Shown here: positions 8,629-18,739 of the stretch, in pieces
How positions within the stretch are numbered: the first letter of the stretch is position 1
How the letters are laid out: every line of letters starts with the position of its first letter
NCBI RefSeq assembly: GCF_900142205.1
Contig: NZ_FRAA01000009.1
Span: forward strand, 62,001-126,000
Source of the DNA: Reichenbachiella agariperforans
GTDB lineage: Bacteria > Bacteroidota > Bacteroidia > Cytophagales > Cyclobacteriaceae
Length of the DNA stretch: 64,000 nt
Direction of reading: 5' to 3'
Made by a program: the position numbers and the translations under genes
Notes under the pieces: generated by a model
Databases searched by the model: none
Told to the model about the DNA's origin: nothing
What the model saw: only the letters and a program-made list of their open reading frames with translations

Positions 8629-10890
8629 ATGATCAATAAGAAGTCCTCTATTCTATCGCTCGTCATCACTTTTGCGGTGATACTCGGGATGGGTAGTCAG
8701 CTGGTTCACCTGCGGTTCAACAATGATCTGGATGCCTTTTTCCCTCTCGACGATCCAGACCTGATCTACTACAAATCCTTCACCGAAAAGTTCGGCCATG
8801 ACAATGACTACATCCTCGTCGGACTGGAAAACAATGCTGGCGTATTCGAACAGGATTTTCTACTCCGCAGCGATTCTGTACTGTCAGACCTAGAAGCCAT
8901 CGATGGTGTCAAAAGTGTGATCTCACTGATCAATCTCAAAAAACTGGTCAAGAGCCCGATGGGCTACATCGAACTCCCCTACCTCCACCTAACCGATCCC
9001 AGTCAGCTAACGAAGGATAGCCTCAAGATCACCAAAGAACCGCACGTGCAGGATCAGTTTCTATCCTCAGACCACCGATCTACCAAACTGATCATCACAC
9101 ACAGTAAGTTCAAAGACAAGAAGCTGGCAGATGCATTTGTCTCCCAAATCGATCAGACCTTAGCCAACTATCCGTTTGACAAAGTTCGACTCGCGGGACG
9201 CCCTATCGGCGAACGTGCCTATGTCTGGGCCGTACAGCAGGATTTTACCTTTTTTGTAATCTTCAGCGGTCTCACGATACTGATCATGCTGATCATTTTC
9301 ATCCGAAGGCCTTCTATGGTGATCGCTTCGTTACTGGTCTCGGTGCTCTCTGTGGTGATGACACTCAGTTTCATGACCATCGTCGGCAAGGAGATCGACA
9401 TACTCTCTACACTGATCCCCTCCATCCTATTGGTCGTCTCCATGTCGGACATTATCCACCTCTACGCACATGCACAGGACGAGTATTCGAAGGGAGCCAG
9501 CATGTCAGATGCCATCAATCAGGCCGTGAAGAAAGTGGGGTTCGCTACCCTACTCACCTCCATCACTACCGCAGTAGGCTTCATTACTTTGATCTCCATC
9601 CGTGTACAACCTATCATCGATCTGGGGCTATACAGTGCCGTGGGAATCATGTTTGCTTTCGGTCTGACCTACTTGCTGTTCCCTCAACTCATGTTCCTCG
9701 TTGAACCCAGACTCAAAAGAAAGAGAAGCAACCCCATACTCAAGCGGTTTCTTGATACCCTCTACCATGCCGTGATCCAAAGGCAAAAACTCATACTCGC
9801 CCTATTCGCCATCGCGTCAGTGCTCATTGGGATTGGGATCACCAAACTAGAAATCAATGCCTACCTGATCGATGACCTACCCAAGGACGATCCCGTCAAA
9901 GAAGATTTTACTTATTTTGATACGCAGTATGGTGGCTCAAAACCCTTTACGATGACGGTATGGACACCCGATAGTGCAGAGCTCTACTCGAAGGAAATCA
10001 TCACGCTGATCGACTCCATCGCTACCCTCGCACATCAAACCCTCAATGCCAACAACCTCGTATCTCCTGCCTCCCTCGTCAAATCCGTGTATCAGATGCA
10101 GCACAGTGGTTTGGCCAAAAACTACAAACTACCAGAGACAGACCGAGAATGGCGTCAGGTCTTTTCGACCATCCAGAAAGGAAAAATAGAAGAACGATTC
10201 TTCAAAGTCACCAGTGGCAACTTAGCCCGCATCAGTGGATTTTCTAAAGATTTCGGATCCAAAGATGGAACCGATCGCGCCATGGCATTCAAGGCTGATC
10301 TAGATCAATGGCTAGACAAATCCGTCCTAGACTATCGCATCACAGGCTCTACCCAACTGATCGAAAAGAGCCACGAGACCCTATCCATGAACCTAATGAA
10401 AGGGCTCTTCGCCGCAGTGATCATCGTCAGCATCATCGCTGGCTATATGTTCAAATCATGGCGAATGATCTTAATCACACTGATTCCTAACCTATTCCCT
10501 ATCCTAGCCATAGCTGCAGTGATGGGCTTCTTTGGTATCCCTATCAATCTAGGGACGTCTATCATTTTTGCGATCTCCTTTGGAATCGTGGTGGATGACA
10601 CGATACACTTTCTCAGCAAAATGCGCGAAGAGCGACTCGCAGGGCGATCCATGCCCTATGCGATCAAACGCACCATCTTCGCGACAGGAGAACCTATTAT
10701 CGTCACGACGATCATTTTGACCTCTGGTTTTATCATCTTCTGCTTTTCTCAGTTTGCCGCGACCTTCAATACAGGGTTATTCGTCAGCGTCTCGTTCATC
10801 GTAGCATTGATTGCCGACTTGACGCTGCTGCCCGTATTGATCCTGTATTTCCTTCCACGCCGAACATTGAAAAAATCAGACAATACCTAA
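8629..10890 (+). CDS. RND/MMPL-family transporter
   Basis: 753-residue inner-membrane protein with the duplicated RND topology of the HpnN/MMPL subgroup. One membrane helix is near residue 10, a large periplasmic domain follows, then five helices at about 205-365, a second lone helix near 385, a second periplasmic loop, and five helices at about 595-740. The G-I-V-V-D-D-T-I-H-F-L motif in the second half is a typical RND helix-4 signature carrying the proton-relay aspartates. The first half has the related VVSMSDIIHLYAH. It probably exports lipids or other hydrophobic molecules by proton antiport. No periplasmic adaptor or outer-membrane channel gene is nearby, so it acts alone or with unlinked partners. 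Confidence 0.88.
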   Translation: MINKKSSILSLVITFAVILGMGSQLVHLRFNNDLDAFFPLDDPDLIYYKSFTEKFGHDNDYILVGLENNAGVFEQDFLLRSDSVLSDLEAIDGVKSVISLINLKKLVKSPMGYIELPYLHLTDPSQLTKDSLKITKEPHVQDQFLSSDHRSTKLIITHSKFKDKKLADAFVSQIDQTLANYPFDKVRLAGRPIGERAYVWAVQQDFTFFVIFSGLTILIMLIIFIRRPSMVIASLLVSVLSVVMTLSFMTIVGKEIDILSTLIPSILLVVSMSDIIHLYAHAQDEYSKGASMSDAINQAVKKVGFATLLTSITTAVGFITLISIRVQPIIDLGLYSAVGIMFAFGLTYLLFPQLMFLVEPRLKRKRSNPILKRFLDTLYHAVIQRQKLILALFAIASVLIGIGITKLEINAYLIDDLPKDDPVKEDFTYFDTQYGGSKPFTMTVWTPDSAELYSKEIITLIDSIATLAHQTLNANNLVSPASLVKSVYQMQHSGLAKNYKLPETDREWRQVFSTIQKGKIEERFFKVTSGNLARISGFSKDFGSKDGTDRAMAFKADLDQWLDKSVLDYRITGSTQLIEKSHETLSMNLMKGLFAAVIIVSIIAGYMFKSWRMILITLIPNLFPILAIAAVMGFFGIPINLGTSIIFAISFGIVVDDTIHFLSKMREERLAGRSMPYAIKRTIFATGEPIIVTTIILTSGFIIFCFSQFAATFNTGLFVSVSFIVALIADLTLLPVLILYFLPRRTLKKSDNT

Positions 10891-10928
10891 ATCACACTCC
10901 TCTAATTTTCTGGTTCTACATGGAATTG

Positions 10929-11087
10929 AGTGGAAACTAAGAAAATGATAAGTGTTCAGGATGTACATTTTCTTCACAGTTCTAGATTTTCGCTTACTTT
11001 TCATCAATGGAAAAGTATGAGTCTGTCTGGCTTGAAGACATAGACATGAAAAACAACAACCTTTTCAGCCTAAGGCAGGTTTCCACT
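10929..11087. repeat. Inverted-repeat-bounded element with CTGGCTTGAAGAC core (second example)
   Basis: AGTGGAAAC (10929-10937) and GTTTCCACT (11079-11087) are perfect 9-bp inverted arms, each flanked outward by ATTG with a 2-nt offset. CTGGCTTGAAGAC lies at 11027-11039. The core is identical to that at 6631 while the arms are unrelated in sequence, which suggests a shared structure. It occupies most of the 304-bp gap between the RND transporter and the nitrilase fusion; the rest of that gap shows nothing. Confidence 0.55.
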
Positions 11088-11194
11088 ATCAATCACATAG
11101 ACTCAAATTTTCTCTATTTACCACACATTCATCCCTGTTTTTATTCATTGTTTCTTTACCCTTTTCACTAACTTCATCCCCACAAAACTGAGTT

Positions 11195-12772
11195 ATGGTT
11201 CATGCCATGACTCTAACCATTAGCCATCATACATGTATGTTAGAGAGCATAGAAAATATTGAGTTACAGTACCTGACGCTGAGTGATTATCAGGAGTTAA
11301 AATCTGCCATGATTGAGGCTTATTCGAACCTCCCTAATTCCTATTGGGACGAGATTCATATCAAGACCTTGATAGAAAAATTTCAAGAAGGACAAGTAGT
11401 CATCAAAGTCAACGGTCAGTTGGCTGGGTGTGCCTTGTCTATCGTCGTAGATCATCACAAGTCTGACAACTCCCATACTTATAAGAGTATCACTGGGAAT
11501 TTCTCGTTCGACACCCATACCGATGATGGAGACATCCTCTACGGGATCGATGTATTTGTCAAATCCGAATACCGCGGACTCAGACTAGGACGTAGACTCT
11601 ATGACTACCGCAAGGAACTCTGCGAACGACTCAATCTTCGCGGTATCGCCTTCGGTGGGCGTATCCCTAACTACCACCTGCATGCTGATAAACTCAGCCC
11701 AAAAGAATATATCGAGAAAGTCAAACGAAAGGAAATACACGACCCTGTTTTCAACTTCCAGATATCCAATGATTTTCACCCATCGAAAATACTCAAAGGC
11801 TATCTAGAAGGAGACGCAGCGTCCAATGAATTTGCCGTACTGCTCAAGTGGGACAACATCTACTATGAGAAGGAAACCCAAACGGCAGTCAACAAAAAGA
11901 AGATCGTGCGTCTAGGACTGATCCAGTGGCAGATGCGTCTATACAAATCCCTGGACGAAGTGATGCAACAGGCCGAATACTTCATCGATGCGGTATCTGG
12001 CTATAGGTCTGACTTTGCGCTATTCCCAGAGTTCTTCAACGCACCGTTGATGGCCGAAAACAACCATCTCTCTGAGTCCGCTGCGATCAGAGAACTCGCC
12101 AAACACACCGAAGAAATCGTACAGCGTTTCTCAGAGCTCGCCATCAGTTACAACATCAACGTGATCACAGGCAGTATGCCAGAGATCAAAAACGATCTAC
12201 TCTATAACGTGGGCTATCTATGCAAGCGTGACGGAACGGCAGAGCGTTATGAGAAGCTACACGTCACCCCTGATGAGGCCAAAGTATGGGGAATGCAGGG
12301 AGGGTCAGAGCTCAAGACCTTTGATACCGACTGTGGTAAGATCGGCATCTTGATTTGTTATGACACAGAGTTCCCCGAACTGGGTCGCGTATTGGCGGAT
12401 CAGGGGATGGACATCCTGTTCGTTCCTTTCCTGACCGATACCCAAAATGGCTACTCTCGTGTGAGACACTGTGCACAGGCTCGCGCCATCGAGAATGAAT
12501 GCTATGTAGCCATCGCAGGTAGTGTCGGCAACCTACCCAAGGTACACAACATGGACATTCAGTTTGCCCAGTCGATGGTTTTCACGCCATGTGACTTCTC
12601 TTTTCCCGCCAATGGTATCAAAGCAGAAGCCACAGCCAACTCCGAGATGATCCTCATCGCAGATGTAGACATTGATCTGCTCCGAGAGCTCAATCAGTTC
12701 GGCAGTGTCAACAACCTCCGAGACCGTCGCAAAGATCTCTTTGAGATCAAACAAAAGAAGCCGACTAAGTAG
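11195..12772 (+). CDS. GNAT acetyltransferase fused to carbon-nitrogen hydrolase
   Basis: Two-domain cytoplasmic enzyme, 525 residues. Residues about 20-190 form a GNAT domain, with the acetyl-CoA loop around YRGLRLGRRLY. Residues about 235-515 form a nitrilase-superfamily domain with the full Glu-Lys-Cys triad: E279 in FPEFFNAP, K354 in YEKLHVTPDE and C388 in GILICYDTEFPE. This fusion is known in bacteria, but its substrate is not established. One reading is hydrolysis of an amide by the nitrilase half and acylation of a related amine by the other half. The start is uncertain; ATGs at 11207 and 11237 are possible. A terminator follows. Confidence 0.92.
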   Translation: MVHAMTLTISHHTCMLESIENIELQYLTLSDYQELKSAMIEAYSNLPNSYWDEIHIKTLIEKFQEGQVVIKVNGQLAGCALSIVVDHHKSDNSHTYKSITGNFSFDTHTDDGDILYGIDVFVKSEYRGLRLGRRLYDYRKELCERLNLRGIAFGGRIPNYHLHADKLSPKEYIEKVKRKEIHDPVFNFQISNDFHPSKILKGYLEGDAASNEFAVLLKWDNIYYEKETQTAVNKKKIVRLGLIQWQMRLYKSLDEVMQQAEYFIDAVSGYRSDFALFPEFFNAPLMAENNHLSESAAIRELAKHTEEIVQRFSELAISYNINVITGSMPEIKNDLLYNVGYLCKRDGTAERYEKLHVTPDEAKVWGMQGGSELKTFDTDCGKIGILICYDTEFPELGRVLADQGMDILFVPFLTDTQNGYSRVRHCAQARAIENECYVAIAGSVGNLPKVHNMDIQFAQSMVFTPCDFSFPANGIKAEATANSEMILIADVDIDLLRELNQFGSVNNLRDRRKDLFEIKQKKPTK

Positions 12773-12787
12773 TCAAACGACTCATTT

Positions 12788-12825
12788 TAAAAGGTCATTG
12801 ATTTTTGAAAACCAATGACCTTTTA
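12788..12825 (+). terminator. Intrinsic terminator of the GNAT-nitrilase gene
   Basis: Perfect 13-bp arms (TAAAAGGTCATTG / CAATGACCTTTTA) around a 12-nt loop, 15 bp after the stop codon, with the A and T tracts built into the stem ends. This is the same style as other terminators in the window. Confidence 0.85.
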
Positions 12826-12960
12826 TTTCTTCCTGTTTCACCTACAAGAACTACCTACATCATTACCACGTCACCTTTATATCATACATAGAGACATGTA
12901 ACATCACTAATGGTAATTCCCCCATTTTTCGTTCAGAGCCAGACAAAACCGCCAAGAAGC

Positions 12961-12991
12961 TCTGAATTACATAGGTATTGGTTTATGTTTG
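12961..12991 (+). promoter_or_regulatory. Candidate Bacteroidota-type promoter of the PQQ dehydrogenase operon
   Basis: TATGTTTG at 12984-12991 fits the Bacteroidota -7 box TAnnTTTG. TCTG at 12961-12964 sits 19 bp upstream, one base off the -33 TTTG. Transcription would start about 20 nt before the ATG at 13017. Confidence 0.5.
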
Positions 12992-13016
12992 GGATAGGAA
13001 ATCTGAAAGATAAATT

Positions 13017-15638
13017 ATGTTAAAGTACCCATTCATACTCGTACTCTTAGGTGCGTGGATCGTAGCATGTGACGCTACCCAATACGATGAAAACTCCATC
13101 CCTGACGAACACCGATTCACCCAAGAAGTGTTTCTCAACTATCTCAATGAACCTGTAGAACTAGAAGTCCTGCCCAATGGACAAATACTCTACATAGAAC
13201 GAAAAGGAGGGATCAAACTTTATGATCCCAAAAAGATGAGCATGGTACTTACCGATAGTCTCTCTGTATTTTACGGAATGGAAGATGGGCTCATGGGTAT
13301 GGCACTAGACCCTAATTTTAGCCAGAACAAATGGATCTACCTATACTACTCCCCTATTGGAGACGAACCCAAACAACATCTATCACGCTTTACCTTTGAT
13401 CAAAATGGTATCTCTGATGAGAAGATCATGCTCGTAGTACCTACACAGCGTGACGAATGCTGCCATACAGGTGGATCAATCGAATTTAGTGCTGACGGGC
13501 TACTATATCTATCAACTGGAGACGACACCAACCCTTTCAAATCGAATGGCTATGCTCCTATCGACGATGATCGAGAAGGTTTCAAACCTTTCGATGCACG
13601 CAGAACCTCATCCAACACCAATGACCTAAGAGGAAAAATCCTCAGAATCAAACCCGAAACAGATGGCAGCTATTCCATCCCAGAAGGCAACCTATTCGAA
13701 GACGATGACCCTAAAACCAGACCAGAGATATATGTCATGGGGTGTAGAAACCCCTACAGAATCACTGTCGACCAAAAAAGAGGATGGCTATTTTGGGGAG
13801 ATGTAGGACCTGATGCAGGAAACAATCATGCCGTACGAGGACCTAGAGGACACGACGAAATGAATGTCGCCATGCGTGCTGGCTACTACGGCTGGCCGAT
13901 GTTTATCGGAGACAACAAACCCTATGCCGATTGGAATTTTGTCACGAACGAGAGTGAAGGAACTTTCGATCCAAAAAACCCAATCAACACCTCTAGGTAT
14001 AACACAGGTATAGAGAAACTACCTCTCCCTGTGCCTGCGATGATCTACTACCCCTACTCTCCTAGTGAAGAGTTTCCCCAACTCACCAACGGGGGACGGA
14101 CTGCGATGACAGGTCCCGTTTTCTATCAAGAGAAAGGGATGGACAAAAAACATGGTTTCCCCAACTATTTCGATGGACGACTTTTCATCTATGACTGGAT
14201 GCGAGACTGGATATTCACGATCAAAGTGGACTCTACAGGTACTCCGTCAGATTTCGAGCCTTTCACGCCATCCGCAGACTATCGCAATATTATAGACATG
14301 GACTTTGGCCCAGATGGCACATTATATATGTTAGAATATGGCACGGCATGGTTCAAACAAAATGAAGATGCAAAGCTAAGCCGCATCGTATTTGACCGAG
14401 GCAACCGTGTCCCTGAGATGAAAGTAGACATCTCTCAATCCTTCGGTAGCAGTCCACTAACCGTCACGCTAGATGCTAGCAAATCTCGTGACTATGACGA
14501 AGATGAACTGAGTTACACTTGGAAAATAGGAAACGAAACCTTCGAAGGTGCAGCGGTGACTTACACTTTCAATGAAACAGGTGTATTTTACCCTAGGCTA
14601 ACGCTACGAGATGAAGCGGGGCATACACTCATGGAACAGTTCAAAATAGAAGTAGGTAATGATGCTCCTAAGATAGATATCAACATCCAAGGCAACACGA
14701 GCTTCTACTGGCCAGGACGCAACATCACATACGAATTAGCCATCAACGATGCGCAAGACGGGACGATAGGCAAGGGTATCAACCGGGATGAGGTCAATTT
14801 CGACATCCTATATATGGATGGTTTTGACCAGTCACAGATACTAGGACATCAAATGCCAGTCACCTCTGGAGAAGCCCTGATCAGTAAATCGGATTGCATG
14901 TCTTGCCATAAGGTCAATGACAAGTCCGTAGGCCCTTCGTTCACCGAAGTAGCCAAACGCTACAAAAATGACAAATCGGCTATGGAGTACCTCAGTACCA
15001 AAATCATCAAAGGAGGTAGTGGTGCATGGGGAGACCACTCCATGTCGGCCCATCCTGATTTCACACAGGGAGAAGTCAAAAGTATGGTAGATTATATTCT
15101 CTCCCTCAGCGAGGAAAAACCAGCTCTCAAAGCTTTAAAAGGAATTTACTCAGCTGATCCAGCTGAGGACTCCAAACAATTAGTATTCAGTGCGCAGTAT
15201 ACAGACAAAGGGTCTAATGGTCTCACACCTATCTCAGAGATCAAATCCTTAGCATTAAAACCCAACATGATAGATGCGGGATTGGCTGACAGCATATTCA
15301 ATGCTGAAATCAATCGAAATGGCAGTATCAACCGAGTGTACGGGGGAGCATGGATTAAATATGAACAAATAGACTTAACTGATATCTCATCCATCTCATT
15401 GATGATGAAACACGTAGCAGATGTCCCAGTAGCACTTTCTATCCGAACAGAAAGTCCAAAAGGAACAGAAATAGGCTCATTCACTATAGAGGGAGACAAC
15501 CATGATTTTACACCTACAGTAATAGATATAAACCCTACACAGGGTATTCAGAATCTCTATTTCGTATTCTCTAGCGAAACTAAAGACATCAACTTGGCAC
15601 AAGTCAAAACAATTAAATTCAATCCAAATGAAAAATAA
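13017..15638 (+). CDS. Lipoprotein PQQ-dependent sugar dehydrogenase with PKD and cytochrome c domains
   Basis: 873-residue exported lipoprotein with lipobox WIVAC at about residues 15-19. Domains in order: a soluble glucose dehydrogenase-type beta-propeller (about 35-470, with the MGCRNPYRI stretch), a PKD-like beta-sandwich (about 475-555), a c-type cytochrome domain with CMSCH haem attachment at 627-631, and a C-terminal beta-rich domain resembling a carbohydrate-binding module (about 710-870). It likely oxidises a sugar or polyol outside the inner membrane and passes electrons through its own haem. It is first in a rightward five-gene operon. The last 11 bp overlap the next gene. The domain boundaries are estimates. 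Confidence 0.9.
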   Translation: MLKYPFILVLLGAWIVACDATQYDENSIPDEHRFTQEVFLNYLNEPVELEVLPNGQILYIERKGGIKLYDPKKMSMVLTDSLSVFYGMEDGLMGMALDPNFSQNKWIYLYYSPIGDEPKQHLSRFTFDQNGISDEKIMLVVPTQRDECCHTGGSIEFSADGLLYLSTGDDTNPFKSNGYAPIDDDREGFKPFDARRTSSNTNDLRGKILRIKPETDGSYSIPEGNLFEDDDPKTRPEIYVMGCRNPYRITVDQKRGWLFWGDVGPDAGNNHAVRGPRGHDEMNVAMRAGYYGWPMFIGDNKPYADWNFVTNESEGTFDPKNPINTSRYNTGIEKLPLPVPAMIYYPYSPSEEFPQLTNGGRTAMTGPVFYQEKGMDKKHGFPNYFDGRLFIYDWMRDWIFTIKVDSTGTPSDFEPFTPSADYRNIIDMDFGPDGTLYMLEYGTAWFKQNEDAKLSRIVFDRGNRVPEMKVDISQSFGSSPLTVTLDASKSRDYDEDELSYTWKIGNETFEGAAVTYTFNETGVFYPRLTLRDEAGHTLMEQFKIEVGNDAPKIDINIQGNTSFYWPGRNITYELAINDAQDGTIGKGINRDEVNFDILYMDGFDQSQILGHQMPVTSGEALISKSDCMSCHKVNDKSVGPSFTEVAKRYKNDKSAMEYLSTKIIKGGSGAWGDHSMSAHPDFTQGEVKSMVDYILSLSEEKPALKALKGIYSADPAEDSKQLVFSAQYTDKGSNGLTPISEIKSLALKPNMIDAGLADSIFNAEINRNGSINRVYGGAWIKYEQIDLTDISSISLMMKHVADVPVALSIRTESPKGTEIGSFTIEGDNHDFTPTVIDINPTQGIQNLYFVFSSETKDINLAQVKTIKFNPNEK

Positions 15639-16533
15639 GACAGATCGAATCTCAACATTGATGATCTTAACATGGGTCTGTGTTGGACTTACTTTTTGCT
15701 CACCCAAATCAGAAAGTCAGGAAACAAAAAAACAAGATTCACCATTAGACGAGACACCAGTCGAAACTGTTCAGATAGGTCTTCAACTCTACACAGTTCG
15801 TGATTCTATGGCAGTCAGACCCAAAGAAACACTAGAGCGAATCGCTCAGCTAGGCTATACCCAAATCGAATTGGCTGGGTATGATCAAGGGCATTTTTAT
15901 GGTTTTGAACCGAAAGAATTTGCAGATATCGCCAAAGGCTATGGACTCTCACCAGTCAGTGCACACATCAGCATCGATGCACTACGTGACAACCCACAGT
16001 TGGCCATCGCATCATCGAAAGCGGCAGGCTTGAGCTATATCGTACTACCTTGGCTCAGTGATGATCAAAGGAAAACCATCGGGCAATACCAAGACCATGT
16101 AGAATTGATGAATCAGGTAGGACGAATGTGTACTGACCAAGGTCTAAAATTCGCCTATCACAACCATGCTTTTGAATTCGAAGAGATCGACGGACAGATC
16201 CCCATGGACATCATCATGGAAGGTACAGACCCTGCACATGTCAAAATGGAGCTAGACCTCTATTGGATTTCCAAAGCAGGCTTTGATCCCGTGGCTTACC
16301 TTCAGAAATATCCTGAAAGGTTTACCATGTGGCATGTCAAAGACATGGACGACACGGCTGATCAAAATTTCGCAGAAATCGGTAATGGCACCATAGATTA
16401 CAAAGCGATCTTCGCACTTCGTGAAACTTCGCCAATTGATTATTTCTTCGTCGAACAAGATCAATCTGACGATCCATTCAAGAGTATAGAAACATCCATT
16501 AGATACGTCAAAGAAGTATTACTAGCAGAATAG
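15628..16533 (+). CDS. Lipoprotein sugar phosphate isomerase/epimerase-like TIM-barrel protein
   Basis: 301 residues with a signal peptide and lipobox (LTFCS, Cys at about 24), followed by an AP-endonuclease-2/xylose isomerase-like TIM barrel from about residue 48. Typical motifs are GLQLYTVRD, LGYTQIELAG, FAYHNHAFEF and WHVKDMD, which contribute the metal-binding Glu, His and Asp residues. It probably isomerises or epimerises a sugar, and as an exported lipoprotein it would act outside the cytoplasm. Its start overlaps the dehydrogenase gene by 11 bp, so the two are probably translationally coupled and work on the same substrate. Confidence 0.88.
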   Translation: MKNKTDRISTLMILTWVCVGLTFCSPKSESQETKKQDSPLDETPVETVQIGLQLYTVRDSMAVRPKETLERIAQLGYTQIELAGYDQGHFYGFEPKEFADIAKGYGLSPVSAHISIDALRDNPQLAIASSKAAGLSYIVLPWLSDDQRKTIGQYQDHVELMNQVGRMCTDQGLKFAYHNHAFEFEEIDGQIPMDIIMEGTDPAHVKMELDLYWISKAGFDPVAYLQKYPERFTMWHVKDMDDTADQNFAEIGNGTIDYKAIFALRETSPIDYFFVEQDQSDDPFKSIETSIRYVKEVLLAE

Positions 16534-16543
16534 AATTTAGAAG

Positions 16544-18739
16544 ATGAGGGCATTAGGAGCGGCAGTTTTGGTACTACTATGTACTACATTAATTTATGGG
16601 CAAAATATCGAAGGCAAGGTTACCGATCAGATCAGCGGAGAAGTTCTGATCGGTGCTGCCATCGAACTCAATCATCAGACAAAAGGTAGTATCACGACCG
16701 AAAAAGGGCTATTTCAATTTCAGAACCTCGTCCCTGGACTCTACGAAATCCAGGTTAGCTACCTCGGGTACGAGCGCTATATCGAAAAAAACATCTGGGT
16801 AAAAACCGGAAAAACTGTCTACCTTAATATTCAGCTCGCTCGTAGCAACAACGAAATGGATGAAGTAGTCGTCACGGCGAACACCGAGCCTTTGCGTGAC
16901 GAAATAGGTGACATTTCCATCACAGAGGAGAAAATCAATCGCTACGCCGCGACCTATTACGACCCAGCACGACTAGTACTCAGTAGCCCAGACGTGATGG
17001 TCACCAACGATCAAAACAACCAGATCTCCGTACGTGGACTCTCTCCTGAACTCAACGTCTGGCGACTAGAAGGCGTAGAAATCGTCAATCCTAACCATCT
17101 ATCCAATGCAGGGACCTTCAACGACCAACCCGCTGCGACTGGAGGTGGCGTCAACATCCTTAGTGCTCAGATGCTCGACAGGTCCCAGTTCCACATCGGA
17201 GCGATGGACAACAGCAACAACAACACCGTAGCAGGGCTATTCGACATGGATTTTAGAGATGGCTATGCAGGAGATCATCAGTTCACCGCACAAGCCTCGT
17301 TGATCGGACTAGACTTCAGCGCCGAAGGGCCACTCAAAAAAGGTAGTCAAGCCAGTTATCTCGCCAACTACCGCTATTCGTTCACTGGACTACTCGGACT
17401 CATGGGCGTAGATTTCGGTGGAGAGGTCATTGGGTTTCAAGATTTAAGTTTCAACGTACACCTACCTCTCAAAAACAAAGCATCTTTAAACGTCTTTGCG
17501 CTTGGAGGATTGAGTTCTAATGAATTTAAGGCAAAAAGCCCTGCAGATGTTGAAATCGAAAAAGATAAATCCGACATCTCCTATCGTGAAAAAATGGGAG
17601 GTATAGGAGGTAAATACAACTTACCCCTCTCCAATGGGTACAGCATACAACTCACCTCTCTATTCTCGTCCAATTCTCAAACCAGAAACCAAACAACTTT
17701 CAGAGACTTGGTCAATGTAGAAAGTCGCTACAATACCGAAAACCAAGTCGCTATCTGGTCCAACAGAGCAGAAGTCAAGCGTAATCTTGGTCACAACACC
17801 TTTCAATTAGGTAGCAATTTCAATCACTATGACCATCAATACCAATCGACAGGTACTCAGGTTATCGATTTTTCGAATCAGCAGTCGCTCCTCGCACCTT
17901 ACCTACTATGGGAGTATCAGCCAACCACCATTTTGTCAATCACTGCTGGTGGCACTTACTATCTGCTTAACGCCAACTCCACAATGTACAATTATGACTA
18001 CCGAGCAGCAGTGAGTTATAAATTAGGAATGATGAAAATGAGTGTTTCTGCAGGCAAATACTCACAAGTCAAACAAGCTTATAGCAATTTCACTCCACGG
18101 CAAGCAGAAGCTCAATACAACCTCTACACCAATGGTTTCATCGAAAGCTATCGCTACCTAGCCTCGACCGAGACTACCATCAAAAAGGTAAATATACAAG
18201 TAGAGGGGTTCTATTACTATTTCCCATCGGTGAGTGTCATCAAACGTATGACTCCTCCAGATTACATCATCTATACAAACAAACAATCTCAGGCACAAAC
18301 CTCTGGCGTCAGCCTTAGACTTCAGGGAATGACACCTCTGTTTTACTATGACATAGGAGGATCCTTGTTCAACTCCACTTACGAAGGAGAAGACTTACCC
18401 TACAACCTTGGACACTCTTTCAGTGCATCAGTTGGAGAGAAATGGTTTTTCAATCGCGAGGGTGAAAACAGAGTACTTTCAGCAAACTTGAAAGGAATGT
18501 ATCAAGGAGGCATGTATCAACCCGAAAACGACAGACTATCTCCTTATGGACGAATTGATATAAGAATCTCTTGGGCAAAGAACAAGAAAAACACTGTTCG
18601 AACATGGTCTTTGGATATCCAAAACCTAACCAACCGACAAAATGAAGCCTTCCAGTACTATGATTCGGTTACAGGTCAGATAGAAATGAACTACCAACTC
18701 GGTCTACTCCCCATACTCACTTATAGAATCGAATTCTGA
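16544..18739 (+). CDS. TonB-dependent receptor with carboxypeptidase-regulatory-like N-terminus
   Basis: 731 residues. It has a signal peptide (cleaved after about residue 19, ...LIYGQ), then a CarboxypepD_reg-like beta-sandwich (about 20-105), a TonB plug with DEVVVTA and the RGLSPELNVWRLEGVEI stretch, and an outer-membrane barrel ending in aromatic F. It is a distant paralogue of the receptor at 31218: the two share the D-P-A-R, R-L-E-G-[VI]-E-I and N-P-N-H motifs. No SusD partner is adjacent. In this operon it probably imports the product of the two lipoprotein enzymes encoded upstream. Confidence 0.9.
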   Translation: MRALGAAVLVLLCTTLIYGQNIEGKVTDQISGEVLIGAAIELNHQTKGSITTEKGLFQFQNLVPGLYEIQVSYLGYERYIEKNIWVKTGKTVYLNIQLARSNNEMDEVVVTANTEPLRDEIGDISITEEKINRYAATYYDPARLVLSSPDVMVTNDQNNQISVRGLSPELNVWRLEGVEIVNPNHLSNAGTFNDQPAATGGGVNILSAQMLDRSQFHIGAMDNSNNNTVAGLFDMDFRDGYAGDHQFTAQASLIGLDFSAEGPLKKGSQASYLANYRYSFTGLLGLMGVDFGGEVIGFQDLSFNVHLPLKNKASLNVFALGGLSSNEFKAKSPADVEIEKDKSDISYREKMGGIGGKYNLPLSNGYSIQLTSLFSSNSQTRNQTTFRDLVNVESRYNTENQVAIWSNRAEVKRNLGHNTFQLGSNFNHYDHQYQSTGTQVIDFSNQQSLLAPYLLWEYQPTTILSITAGGTYYLLNANSTMYNYDYRAAVSYKLGMMKMSVSAGKYSQVKQAYSNFTPRQAEAQYNLYTNGFIESYRYLASTETTIKKVNIQVEGFYYYFPSVSVIKRMTPPDYIIYTNKQSQAQTSGVSLRLQGMTPLFYYDIGGSLFNSTYEGEDLPYNLGHSFSASVGEKWFFNREGENRVLSANLKGMYQGGMYQPENDRLSPYGRIDIRISWAKNKKNTVRTWSLDIQNLTNRQNEAFQYYDSVTGQIEMNYQLGLLPILTYRIEF

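Noticed and set aside
17952-17970. Sigma-54-like TGGCAC inside the TonB receptor gene
   Set aside because: It lies within a coding region and lacks the GC element at the right spacing.
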